Part shown: one piece after another, positions 27,220 through 35,612 of the stretch
How positions within the stretch are numbered: position 1 is the first letter of the stretch
Layout: the number at the start of each line of letters is the position of its first letter
NCBI GenBank assembly: GCA_964629335.1
Contig: CAZVRH010000001.1
Coordinates: 24,563 to 88,562 of the forward strand
Reading direction: 5' to 3'
DNA: 64,000 nt
DNA from: CACPJA01 sp964629335
GTDB taxonomy: Bacteria; Pseudomonadota; Gammaproteobacteria; Steroidobacterales; UBA11654
The notes under the pieces: generated by a model
Seen by the model: the letters and a program-made list of their open reading frames with translations, nothing else
What the model was told of the DNA's origin: nothing
The model's database searches: none
Translations under genes and position numbers: made by a program

Positions 27220-28042
27220 GTGCTTTGATGTTAGGATGGCTCTGATAATTCACTAATTCAAAATCCTCATAAACATAGTCGTAAATTGAATCTGGCTTTC
27301 TGTTGATCTTCAGTGTAGGCAATGCATAGGGCTGCCGTGAAAGCTGCTCTCTAGCTTGTTCGGTATGGTTGAGATACAAATGAACGTCACCTCCAGTCCA
27401 AATAAAATCTCCCACATCTAAGTCACATTGTTGTGCAAGCATGTGTGTTAATAAACTGTAGGAAGCGATATTAAAACCCAAACCCAAGAAGGTGTCGCAA
27501 CTTCGCTGATAAAGTTGGCATGATAATACGCCTTGTGAGACAAAAAATTGAAACAAAGTATGACACGGTGCTAATGCCATTTTTTGGTTCTTTACATTAT
27601 CTTGAGGGGATATATGTTCATCCGGTAAATCAGCAACATTCCAAGCACTTACAATCATTCTCCTAGAGCTCGGGTTGTGTTTAAGCTGGTCAACAACATT
27701 GTGTATTTGGTCGATGGTTTGCCCGCTGTTATGGTCTTGCCAATGTCTCCATTGATGTCCGTAAATAGGCCCTAGTTCACCGTTTTCATCTTCCCATTCG
27801 TCCCAAATATGAACTTGGTTTTTCTTCAATTGATTATTGTCAGTTGAGCCATCTAAAAACCAAAGCAACTCATGCACCACCCCTTTAAAGAAAATCTTTT
27901 TTGTGGTTAATAAAGGAAACCCCTGACTGAGATCAAACCGCATTTGATGGCCAAAAAAACTTCGAGTGCCTGTGCCGGTTCTATCTTCTTTGATTTCTCC
28001 TTCATCCAGGATCTTTTGAAGTAGTTCTAAATATTGCTGCAC
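27206..28042 (-). CDS. thyA: Thymidylate synthase
   Basis: Methylates dUMP to dTMP using methylenetetrahydrofolate. The 278 aa contain DRTGTGTRSFFGHQMRFDL, nucleophile Cys160 in ALAPCHTLFQF, the dUMP-phosphate arginines in NPSSRRMIVSAWN, and LYQRSCDTFLGLGFNIASY. Compared with the 264-aa E. coli enzyme, about 14 residues (about 140-153, DEHISPQDNV included) are inserted just before the catalytic Cys segment. It pairs with lgt upstream, as in E. coli. Confidence 0.97.
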   Translation of the reverse strand: MQQYLELLQKILDEGEIKEDRTGTGTRSFFGHQMRFDLSQGFPLLTTKKIFFKGVVHELLWFLDGSTDNNQLKKNQVHIWDEWEDENGELGPIYGHQWRHWQDHNSGQTIDQIHNVVDQLKHNPSSRRMIVSAWNVADLPDEHISPQDNVKNQKMALAPCHTLFQFFVSQGVLSCQLYQRSCDTFLGLGFNIASYSLLTHMLAQQCDLDVGDFIWTGGDVHLYLNHTEQAREQLSRQPYALPTLKINRKPDSIYDYVYEDFELVNYQSHPNIKAPISI

Positions 28043-28073
28043 TCACATCCCCTTATTTCAAAAAAATATCTGA

Positions 28074-28859
28074 TTATTTTACCTTTAACTTATGGGTAAT
28101 AATAATCCAAAATCCGATTATCATCATTGGCAGCGTTAACAATTGTCCAAGTGTCATCCAGCCTCCATATAGATAACCGATGTGTGCATCTGGCAACCTG
28201 AAAAATTCGATAAAAATTCTAAAACATCCATACCCAATTAAGAACATTGCAGAAGGGAATCCAAGTGGTCTTTTCTTTCTGGTATAGAACCACAAAAAAA
28301 CAAACAAGACCAAGCCTTCAAGAGTGGCCTCATAAAGCTGAGTGGCATGTCTTGTGGTTCCATTCACCAGAAAACCGAGAACTGAATCTGTAGGTGCTCC
28401 CCACAGTTCTCCATTGATAAAATTACCAATCCGTCCTAAACCAAGACCAATGGGAACTAAAGGGGCAACAAAATCAATCACCTTAACAAAAGGTTGTGAA
28501 ATCTGCTTTGAACAAATCAACGCTGCACATAAAACTCCAAGTAATCCGCCATGAAATGACATGCCGCCCTTCCACAATTGAGGTAGAGCGATCAACCAAC
28601 TGATTGGGTCACTGATCAATTGGCTGGTATCGTAGAAAAACATATAGCCCAGCCTACCTCCCAAAATTACTCCAAAAACAGAGTAAAAAATTAAATCGTC
28701 AACTTGATCTTTTGCTAGTGGAGACCATTCTTGCTGAACTCTTAATCCTGCTAAGAGATAAGAGGCTATAAACCCTAGCAAATACATAATCCCATACCAA
28801 GCAATGGAAATGGGGCCAATACTTATGGCTACTGGGTCAATCTCAGGATAGATAAACAT
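28074..28859 (-). CDS. lgt: Prolipoprotein diacylglyceryl transferase
   Basis: Inner-membrane enzyme that adds diacylglycerol from phosphatidylglycerol to the lipobox cysteine, the first step of lipoprotein maturation. The 261 aa form about seven membrane helices, with SIAWYGIMYLLG, MSFHGGLLG and the Lgt signature GLGRIGNFINGELWG. It lies 31 bp upstream of thyA, the conserved lgt-thyA pair. Several lipoproteins in this window (LolB, RlpA and others) are expected substrates. Confidence 0.97.
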   Translation of the reverse strand: MFIYPEIDPVAISIGPISIAWYGIMYLLGFIASYLLAGLRVQQEWSPLAKDQVDDLIFYSVFGVILGGRLGYMFFYDTSQLISDPISWLIALPQLWKGGMSFHGGLLGVLCAALICSKQISQPFVKVIDFVAPLVPIGLGLGRIGNFINGELWGAPTDSVLGFLVNGTTRHATQLYEATLEGLVLFVFLWFYTRKKRPLGFPSAMFLIGYGCFRIFIEFFRLPDAHIGYLYGGWMTLGQLLTLPMMIIGFWIIITHKLKVK

Positions 28860-28876
28860 TTATCAACTATTTAAGG

Positions 28877-29722
28877 CTACCAAGGAATAATGCCCTTATC
28901 GTAGTTGATAGCTTTTCCTCTATTTTTCCTGTTTGTTGTTGGATTTATTTCCTCAATAACTTCTATTAAACCCAGTGCACTTTGGTCGATGGTCACTACT
29001 CCAGGTCCAGATAAAGGATAACCTGATGCTTCAAGCAATGCTGTTTCCACCATGCCGGGTGCAATTAAAGCTGAAAGTATCCCTTTAGACTTTAAACTCA
29101 CATTCATGGCTATCACACCCATGTTTAAAGCCGCCTTGCTCATCCTGTAGAAATAAAATCGATCAGTATTACCCGTGATTTGCATAGAGCCTAATCCACT
29201 TGTCATTGAAACAATTTTTTTCTGGTCGCTGAGAGCCACATTATCGGCAAATGCTTCTCCAACTTTTAAAGGGCCATAGGCATTTACTAACATAACTTTC
29301 TCAAAAGTAGATTGATCAAGGGATCCAAAACTCTGCGCTTGAACATCTCCAAGAATGCCTGCATTGTTAATCAGGACATCAATGGGTACACCTTCATATT
29401 TGTTTGCCAACTCATCGATCTCAGCTAGATCTGTCACGTCCAATTCTTCAATTAATATATTGGGATAATCACTGGCAAGCTTTTTAAGCTCTTCAGCGCG
29501 ATCAGGGCTTCGGCATGTGGCGATCACGTTCCAGCCTTTTATTGCATAGTTTTTTGCTAAACCAAATCCAATGCCTCTATTTGACCCTGTAATAAAGACT
29601 GTAGGCTGATTCTGATCATGTACTTTGACATCAGAATGATCGCTATGAGCCATTGATGTACCGCTCAGCAGAAAACAAAAAAAAGCGATTGAAAATATTT
29701 TTATGTTTGATGATTCTTTCAT
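28877..29722 (-). CDS. Short-chain dehydrogenase/reductase with signal peptide
   Basis: Classical SDR fold: cofactor motif TGSNRGIG, INNAG, and active-site YFYRMSK (YxxxK). It resembles the C-factor/carbonyl-reductase subgroup; the substrate is unknown. The unusual feature is a clear N-terminal signal peptide (hydrophobic FSIAFFCFLLSG, cut near SMA), followed by a His/Asp-rich linker, which predicts export of an NAD(P)-dependent enzyme. ATG at 29722 is chosen because GAGGAG sits 7 nt upstream; the in-frame TTG at 29737 lies before that site. The protein is 281 aa. It is divergent from the Cys-rich secreted protein gene. Confidence 0.85.
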   Translation of the reverse strand: MKESSNIKIFSIAFFCFLLSGTSMAHSDHSDVKVHDQNQPTVFITGSNRGIGFGLAKNYAIKGWNVIATCRSPDRAEELKKLASDYPNILIEELDVTDLAEIDELANKYEGVPIDVLINNAGILGDVQAQSFGSLDQSTFEKVMLVNAYGPLKVGEAFADNVALSDQKKIVSMTSGLGSMQITGNTDRFYFYRMSKAALNMGVIAMNVSLKSKGILSALIAPGMVETALLEASGYPLSGPGVVTIDQSALGLIEVIEEINPTTNRKNRGKAINYDKGIIPW

Positions 29723-29835
29723 CTGGTTGCTCCTCAATTGAGTTCTCTATTGTAAATAATAGTATAGCTTATTCATAACTCATTCTTGTTGACCATCCAT
29801 TTAGGTCTTACAATAGTATTAAAGGAGTGAAAGTT

Positions 29836-30231
29836 ATGAACAATCGGAAAGTATTATTTCTGTCCTGCATGTTTTTAATGGGATTCCATGGATCCTTATT
29901 GCAAGCAAGCAATCATCATGGAAGTGAATCTAACAAGCCGAGTGGAACCGGTCATTGTACTTATATGTCTGATAACCCGTTTGCTGGAGAACCTTACAAA
30001 GCTTGCAGAACCAATGTTTCAGAGCATTTTTGTGAGAGCTATTCTGATGTGGGTGACGGCATGGTCAATATTATTGATCCAGTTTATGCAGAAGGTGATT
30101 GCCCTAGGGAAGGTTCAGTTGGATCTTGTGAAAGAGGCGGATGGGAAGAAGTCTATTATGAAGACAGCAACACAGGACCGATGGGAGTCGAATTTGGATG
30201 CAACTTTGCAGGAGACTGGTTAACGCCTTAA
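29836..30231 (+). CDS. Small secreted Cys-rich protein, unknown function
   Basis: I do not recognise the family. From ATG at 29836 (AAAGGAG 8 nt upstream) it is 131 aa: a signal peptide ending near LLQAS, then about 105 residues rich in Gly, Glu and aromatics with six cysteines (in GHCTYM, KACRTN, HFCESY, GDCPRE, GSCERG, FGCNFA). Six regularly placed Cys suggest three disulfides, hence periplasmic or extracellular. It sits between a divergent exported SDR and an ECF sigma-factor gene, which might control it. Confidence 0.7.
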   Translation: MNNRKVLFLSCMFLMGFHGSLLQASNHHGSESNKPSGTGHCTYMSDNPFAGEPYKACRTNVSEHFCESYSDVGDGMVNIIDPVYAEGDCPREGSVGSCERGGWEEVYYEDSNTGPMGVEFGCNFAGDWLTP

Positions 30232-30343
30232 GATAGCTTTTTTTAAATCCGAACTTCTGTCTCAATCGAAAGTTTAGGTGGTTTAATAAAAAAGTTATCA
30301 AATGGTACAACCTGCAAATTTAATACATTTAAAATCGAGAAGA

Positions 30344-30928
30344 ATGTCAACTGTGCAATCGGATAATGATAATTCAATTCTAGCGAGGATAGCCGCAGGT
30401 GAAAATGGCTCCTTTGAGTTATTAATAGAGAAATATGGAAACCTCGTGTGGTCAATCGGTAAAAAATTCCTCTACAGACAATCTGACGTAGAGGATGCTG
30501 TGCAAGAGGTGTTTATTGCGATTTGGAAATCTGCAAATAAATTTGATCCCCAGAAAGCCAAAGAAATAACCTTTGTTTCAATGATTGCCAGACGTCGATT
30601 CATCGATCATCTAAGAAAAGTTTCTAAACATAAGAACCTTGAATCCATCGATGATAAAAAAAGTGGGCATCAACTATATAAAGAATCAATGTTAAATGAG
30701 TCCACAGATCTCCAGCTGATAAAACAAGCAATTGAAAGTCTGGATATCGATGATCAAGAACTGCTGAACCTATCTATATATCAAGGATACAGCCATTCTG
30801 AAATTGCAAAGTTACTGAATTTGCCTCTTGGGACCGTGAAAACTAAGATCAGGAGAAATTTGATAAAGCTAAAAGGAATTTTTAAAAATAACGAAATCGC
30901 AACTATTGTTAACTTGAATAATGTCTAG
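30344..30928 (+). CDS. ECF-type RNA polymerase sigma factor
   Basis: Directs RNA polymerase to a stress regulon. Region 2 is visible (AARIAAGENGSFELL-like start, VEDAVQEVFIAIWKSA) and region 4 is an HTH (YSHSEIAKLLNLPLGTVKT). The 194-aa length from ATG 30344 is normal; an upstream in-frame ATG at 30302 would add 14 residues but lacks a ribosome-binding site, while GAGAAG precedes 30344. The next gene is an RskA-like anti-sigma factor overlapping by 8 bp. SigK-type ECF factors pair with RskA, so redox or envelope stress is likely. Confidence 0.93.
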   Translation: MSTVQSDNDNSILARIAAGENGSFELLIEKYGNLVWSIGKKFLYRQSDVEDAVQEVFIAIWKSANKFDPQKAKEITFVSMIARRRFIDHLRKVSKHKNLESIDDKKSGHQLYKESMLNESTDLQLIKQAIESLDIDDQELLNLSIYQGYSHSEIAKLLNLPLGTVKTKIRRNLIKLKGIFKNNEIATIVNLNNV

Positions 30929-31727
30929 AGTAGAGAAAAAAGAAGAAAGACTAATGGATTTACTGGCACTTGAGGCCGTCCAAAAACTGTCAATTGAAGA
31001 GCAACAGGAATTAAAAATGCTCCTTGATTTATTTCCTGAATATACACAGGATCATTTCCATGAGATGACCGCACTGGCTCAGGTTAGTTTTTATACCCAA
31101 GACAACTACAATAATGAATCGATTCCTAGACAAATGCGTAAACGAATTCTTCATGCCTATAAAGCAGAACTTGGTCGGACGACTTTTATGGACCATGTCA
31201 ATCACTACATGAGGGTCTTTTTCTACAAGCCTCAATATGCCTGGACTCTAACGGTACTTATGACTATTGGCTTGTCTTTTTCCATGATTGAATTTAAAGA
31301 TTACGAGAATAATTTTAAATACTTACCACTGAAAAGAGCTGTTCTAGAAATGACGGCTAATGACATCATTCAGTTTCCTTGGTACTCAAGGTCTATTGAC
31401 CTTGAAGGCATATCGGGCAACATCATCTGGTCTGATGAAGGTCAGAAAGGATTTATTAAGCTAACTGGCATGCCAATGAATGATCCAACTCAAAATCAAT
31501 ATCAGGTTTGGATAGTCGATCCATTGAATCATGAGCAACCTGTGGACGGCGGTGTTTTTGATGTGACGCAAACAGATCAATCGGTGATTATTCCGATTAA
31601 TCCTAAACTTCCTATTTCAAGAGCTGTTGGTTTTGCTATTACATTGGAGCAACCCGGTGGAGTGGTTGTTTCCTCTCAACCGATACTGCTAACGGCACCT
31701 AAAGAACGCCCTCAAATCACAATCTGA
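30921..31727 (+). CDS. RskA-like anti-sigma factor
   Basis: Membrane-spanning inhibitor of the sigma factor encoded upstream. The 268 aa have a cytoplasmic helical N-terminus (about 1-95), one membrane helix (about 104-121), and a periplasmic RskA domain (about 150-268) with IWSDEGQKGFIKLTGMP, YQVWIVDP and VDGGVFDV. The HxxxCxxC zinc anti-sigma motif is absent, so sensing is not through that motif. The 8-bp overlap implies stoichiometric coupling with the sigma factor. A 7-bp hairpin (31758-31778) lies downstream, but it has no T-run. Confidence 0.88.
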   Translation: MSRVEKKEERLMDLLALEAVQKLSIEEQQELKMLLDLFPEYTQDHFHEMTALAQVSFYTQDNYNNESIPRQMRKRILHAYKAELGRTTFMDHVNHYMRVFFYKPQYAWTLTVLMTIGLSFSMIEFKDYENNFKYLPLKRAVLEMTANDIIQFPWYSRSIDLEGISGNIIWSDEGQKGFIKLTGMPMNDPTQNQYQVWIVDPLNHEQPVDGGVFDVTQTDQSVIIPINPKLPISRAVGFAITLEQPGGVVVSSQPILLTAPKERPQITI

Positions 31728-31860
31728 ATTTATTTTTATTGCTTATTTTGGAGAGTAGGCAGTTATCTACTAATTGCCTTAGGGGACTACAGCTCATAAA
31801 CTACCTACTCACTAATATTTTCGTAAAAACATATAATTTAGATGCCCAATTGAAAAACAA

Positions 31861-32817
31861 ATGAAACAGCACTTTAGAAAAATTTTTAGACTCATCTTAG
31901 GATTAATCATTTTCAGCTACGCTTCCCTAATCATTTATGCCTATGTGCCCATGAAAGAAATCCCGAGCAAAGAATTGGCGACCACAGAGGATCGGTTTGT
32001 TGAAGTGAATGGTTATGCAATCCGCTATCGACAATATCTCTCTGATAGAAAGGGTAGTCCGAATCTAATATTGATTCATGGGTTTGGAAATAATTTGAAT
32101 TCTTGGAGGTTAATCACACCAATTCTTTCCCAGAGTTACAATATTTATGTCTTTGATTTATTAGGCTTTGGGCTATCAGATAAACCCACGGATTATGATT
32201 ACACTAATGCTAACCAAGCAAGGACCGTAGATAAGCTTGTAAACAAACTGAATCTCGATGCCTTCATTGTTGGTGGCCACTCTTTAGGTGGTGCGATTGC
32301 TTTTCACGTTGCGATGAATAATAAAAAAACACAAGGATTAATCTTATTTAATCCAGGCATCATAAACACAGGCGTTCCTGAGTTTGCAAGATATCTTAAC
32401 CTGGTGTTCCCTTTTGCGAGAGTTTCAGCAAAACAATTTGCCGATCGAGAGTTTCGAGAAGCATTTCTTAAACGGTCTTATCATGATCCATCTATTGTTG
32501 ATAATAAGGTTATGGACGAGATCATGCTTGGAACCAGATCGGAGGGTTACCTTAGAGGAACCACCAGTATGCTGAATAAGTTCTATGACGCTAATGAGGC
32601 TCAATTGATGCATAAAGTGACCCTGCCCACACTAATTGTTTTTGGTGTTGAAGATCGCAATAAAACAATGGAGGAAGCTCTAGAATTAAAAAATGGTTTT
32701 GTAAATAGTAAACTGGAACTAATTCAAAATGCTGGGCATTATGTTCATGAAGAATCACCGAAGATTGTGTCTGAGAGTATTATTAGAGAGATGACTTTTC
32801 TAGCAAAAAAAAGCTAA
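31861..32817 (+). CDS. Alpha/beta-hydrolase, membrane-anchored
   Basis: Hydrolase of unknown ester, epoxide or C-C substrate. The 318 aa have an N-terminal hydrophobic anchor (about 10-30) and the fold landmarks LILIHGFGNN (oxyanion), VFDLLGFGLSDKP, nucleophile elbow GGHSLGGAIA, catalytic Asp in VFGVEDRNK and His in NAGHYVHEE. A TATAAT lies at 31832-31837, 23 bp upstream, suggesting its own promoter. The GNAT gene follows 9 bp later. Confidence 0.88.
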   Translation: MKQHFRKIFRLILGLIIFSYASLIIYAYVPMKEIPSKELATTEDRFVEVNGYAIRYRQYLSDRKGSPNLILIHGFGNNLNSWRLITPILSQSYNIYVFDLLGFGLSDKPTDYDYTNANQARTVDKLVNKLNLDAFIVGGHSLGGAIAFHVAMNNKKTQGLILFNPGIINTGVPEFARYLNLVFPFARVSAKQFADREFREAFLKRSYHDPSIVDNKVMDEIMLGTRSEGYLRGTTSMLNKFYDANEAQLMHKVTLPTLIVFGVEDRNKTMEEALELKNGFVNSKLELIQNAGHYVHEESPKIVSESIIREMTFLAKKS

Positions 32818-32826
32818 GATTAACCT

Positions 32827-33282
32827 ATGTCTAGAATTGTCCAAGCAGAAATAGAACACCTTAATGAACTATCAAGACTGTTCAACCTCTATAGGATTTT
32901 TTATAAGGAGGAAGATAACCTTCAGGGTGCATATCAATTTATTAAAGAAAGACTAGAAAATGGAGATTCAACCATCTTTGTTTCAAGTAATGATGAGGGA
33001 AACCTGGACGGTTTTGTGCAATTGTATCCCTCGTTTTGTTCGGTAAGCATGATACCCATTCTGATCCTGTATGATTTATTTGTTGACCCAGACATGAGAG
33101 CCGGTGGCATAGGAAGAAATTTAATGAATAAAGCAAAAGATTACGCCAGAGAAAATGGTTTCAGTCGATTAGAACTCTCTACAGCAAAAGACAATGTAAT
33201 TGGTCAAACTTTATATGAATCTCTAGGTTATGAGGTTGATAATGAATTTCTGCACTACAGTTTAGAGATTAACAAGGATTAA
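32827..33282 (+). CDS. GNAT-family N-acetyltransferase
   Basis: Transfers an acetyl group from acetyl-CoA to an unknown amine. The 151 aa have the GNAT acetyl-CoA loop RAGGIGRNLM in motif A, preceded by the strand LYDLFVDPD, and the C-terminal motif LYESLGYEVDNEFLHY. It is probably cotranscribed with the upstream hydrolase. Its 3' end faces the lipoprotein gene across 10 bp that contain a perfect 7-bp AT-only inverted repeat. Confidence 0.88.
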   Translation: MSRIVQAEIEHLNELSRLFNLYRIFYKEEDNLQGAYQFIKERLENGDSTIFVSSNDEGNLDGFVQLYPSFCSVSMIPILILYDLFVDPDMRAGGIGRNLMNKAKDYARENGFSRLELSTAKDNVIGQTLYESLGYEVDNEFLHYSLEINKD

Positions 33283-33292
33283 ATTGATTTAA

Positions 33293-33583
33293 TCAACCGG
33301 GGTCAGGCATTCCTTGTCTTACTCGTTCCCTGTTCTGCTGATCCCTTAAAATTCTTTGGCTTTTTTCTGCCATGGCTTCTTCTTCTTCATTTGTCATACA
33401 AATCTCTTTTTTCAGCCTACTCCCGGAAACCTTGACTTTGCGACAATTACTATTATCTTTTTTTACCGCCTGAGATACTTGAGTTTGATTGGAACTTGTG
33501 TTGCTATTTTCTCCAGCCTCTTGGTTTGTAACGCATCCAATAAGCAAAAGAAATATAGGGGCAATGCTTAATAAAATTTTCAT
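33293..33583 (-). CDS. Small lipoprotein with TGSR/paired-Cys motif, unknown function
   Basis: From ATG at 33583 it is 96 aa: signal FLLLIGC with lipobox Cys, a Ser/Asn/Gln-rich linker, then the motif CRKVKVSGSRLKKEICMT, in which two cysteines flank a GSR core, and a charged helical tail. Short proteobacterial proteins with a C-x(5)-TGSR-x(5)-C pattern are familiar, but I know no function. The longer frame from 33700 would put an unlikely 39 residues before the lipoprotein signal. It follows the beta-propeller gene by 28 bp. Confidence 0.7.
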   Translation of the reverse strand: MKILLSIAPIFLLLIGCVTNQEAGENSNTSSNQTQVSQAVKKDNSNCRKVKVSGSRLKKEICMTNEEEEAMAEKSQRILRDQQNRERVRQGMPDPG

Positions 33584-33611
33584 ATTTGAATGATAACAAA
33601 TTTTAAAGGTT

Positions 33612-34568
33612 TCACGAAGATATACTAAACTCAGCAACTCCGCCAAAACTTCTTTTTGGAACTGCAAAACCAGTATCAATTGACCCAATAACTTTTCCAT
33701 CCTCCAAACTAACTTTTAACATAATTCCTGAAAAGATATTTGCAGTAAAAAAGTGTTTGCCGTCAGATGATGGAGTTATTTGAGCTATGCCCCATCCGTG
33801 TTCATTTAGGTCAATGGTTTGAATCACATGGCCCTGTTCATCTAAGATCTCGATATAGTCGCCCCGAGAATGCAGCAATCTCCCATCAGGTAGATAATTG
33901 ATTGCAATGGCCACCACCCTATCTGTCAAATCACCAGGCAGGACCACCAGGTCATCCATTTGCTGATGATTCACAATATCGTATCGCATAACCTTTTTCC
34001 CTATTTCAGTGGTGTAAGTAATAAATTTTTCACTGGGGTGCATGGTTGAATGGGTGACCCCTTTAAATTGATGAAACTCAGGAGAATAAGCAACATCAAA
34101 AATTTCAACCAACTCTAAATCTGAATTAAACTTGTGTATATTTGCGTAACCCAATAAATCAAGCCCAGGTAAACGTTTCATGTAACTTCCTGGGTATGGG
34201 GTATTCCCGACCAGGGCTTCGCCTAAATAGATATTGCCATCTTTATCAAACGTTGCGTTTGAAAATGCACGATCTCCAAAATGATAATTTGGCATTTGTT
34301 GACCATCTGGAGAAACCCTCACGACCACATGATTATGCATATCAAAACCCCATAGAGTGCCTTCTTGGTCAAAAGTTAATCCAATCACTAAATGCTCAGT
34401 GCCCTCAGTCCATAGCACGCCTTTAGGTTGAAGATTTTTGTCATATTGTAAGATTCTTCCATCACCTTTGTGATCATCAGTTTCATCGTTCAAATAAGTA
34501 CAACCAAGAAAAATGTCCCCATCTTCAAAAGGTTTCATCGTGTTCTCTTTTATGTTTTCTTTATTCAT
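33612..34568 (-). CDS. Beta-propeller protein, SMP-30/NHL-like
   Basis: The 318-aa protein shows repeated four-strand blade patterns (GLTFDQEGTLWGFD, ATFDKDGNIYLGE, AINYLPDGRLLHSR, ITPSSDGKHFFTAN) typical of six-bladed SMP-30/gluconolactonase or NHL propellers. No signal peptide is visible, so it is probably cytoplasmic. The specific reaction is unknown; lactonase activity is one possibility. ATG at 34538 (MKPFEDG) is an alternative start with a GAGA upstream. Confidence 0.65.
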   Translation of the reverse strand: MNKENIKENTMKPFEDGDIFLGCTYLNDETDDHKGDGRILQYDKNLQPKGVLWTEGTEHLVIGLTFDQEGTLWGFDMHNHVVVRVSPDGQQMPNYHFGDRAFSNATFDKDGNIYLGEALVGNTPYPGSYMKRLPGLDLLGYANIHKFNSDLELVEIFDVAYSPEFHQFKGVTHSTMHPSEKFITYTTEIGKKVMRYDIVNHQQMDDLVVLPGDLTDRVVAIAINYLPDGRLLHSRGDYIEILDEQGHVIQTIDLNEHGWGIAQITPSSDGKHFFTANIFSGIMLKVSLEDGKVIGSIDTGFAVPKRSFGGVAEFSISS

Positions 34569-34643
34569 GTTTTCACAATTGAAGCTATATCGATAATATA
34601 TAGCTAATATTAGAGTTGATTACACAATAGTTAAATAAATTTT

Positions 34644-35612
34644 ATGCTAAAAAAAATCTTTAAACGGGGGCTGATCGCTTTCATTTCTATGCTAGGTATC
34701 TTTTTACTGAGCCTTGTATTTGGTGCTCGTTATCCCATGGATAAAAGTGTTGAGGAAATTGAGGCAAAATACTTATTAAATAGTTCATCGTTTAAAACTA
34801 TTGACGGTGTAAATATTCACTATACTGATCAGGGCACAGGACCCGTAGTTCTATTGCTGCATGCCAACTATGCAAACTTGATTGACTGGAATCCATGGGT
34901 TACAAAACTGTCCTCAGATTACAGAGTTATTAGGCTGGATATCCCTGGTCACGGATTAACAGAGGCAGATTCTTCAAATGATTATTCAATGTCTAGAACG
35001 TTGTTTTTAATTGAAAAGTTACTGAGTTCCTTAGACATAAAAAATTTGAGTATAGTCGGTGCGTCCTTAGGTGGAACGATTGGCATTCATTTTGCTAGCA
35101 ATAATCCCGAATCGATAGACAATCTTATTTTAGTTAGCCCAGGAGCACTTAATCCAAGAATCAGGGGGAGCAATGAACCTGCAACAGTACCCAAAGCCTT
35201 TGGTTTAATTACACAAATAACCCCAAGATCATTGGTTAAAGGTCTACTATCAGCAGGTTTTGGAGATCCTGCTAATGTAACTGAGGAATTAATTACCAGG
35301 TGGCATGACCTGCTATTAAGAGAAGGCCAGAGAGATGCTCAAATGGCTAGGATGAAGCAATATGTGTCAGGAGATATTGATGAAGTCATTAGGCGAGTTA
35401 AATCGCCTGTGCTGATCATGTGGGGTAAAAAGAATAAAGTGGTTCCGGTCGAATTAGCTTATGAAATGAAAGATCTCTTAATAAATTCAACTTCCATTGA
35501 AATGATTATATATGAATCGGGGGGTCACCAACTTGTTCAAGAATTAGGTCAGAAGACTGCTGTTGATGTCATGGAATATCTATTACAATCAAACAAAGGA
35601 GCTATACAATGA
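34644..35612 (+). CDS. Alpha/beta-hydrolase with atypical acid position
   Basis: The 322 aa have an N-terminal membrane anchor (about 8-28), VVLLLHANYAN at the oxyanion strand (HA instead of HG), IRLDIPGHGLT, the nucleophile elbow VGASLGGTIG and the C-terminal His in SGGHQLVQE. At the usual WGxxDxxxP acid site the sequence is WGKKNKVVP, with Asn in place of Asp. Either another Asp/Glu serves or the substrate differs. It overlaps the M20 peptidase by 4 bp, so the two are cotranscribed. Confidence 0.85.
   Translation: MLKKIFKRGLIAFISMLGIFLLSLVFGARYPMDKSVEEIEAKYLLNSSSFKTIDGVNIHYTDQGTGPVVLLLHANYANLIDWNPWVTKLSSDYRVIRLDIPGHGLTEADSSNDYSMSRTLFLIEKLLSSLDIKNLSIVGASLGGTIGIHFASNNPESIDNLILVSPGALNPRIRGSNEPATVPKAFGLITQITPRSLVKGLLSAGFGDPANVTEELITRWHDLLLREGQRDAQMARMKQYVSGDIDEVIRRVKSPVLIMWGKKNKVVPVELAYEMKDLLINSTSIEMIIYESGGHQLVQELGQKTAVDVMEYLLQSNKGAIQ

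Noticed and set aside
31758..31778. Hairpin after the anti-sigma gene
   Set aside because: A 7-bp stem (one G-U) with a 7-nt loop exists, but no T-tract follows, so I did not annotate a terminator.
33277..33294. Perfect 7-bp inverted repeat between GNAT and lipoprotein genes as a bidirectional terminator
   Set aside because: The stem has only one G-C pair and no T-run, so it is too weak to support a call.
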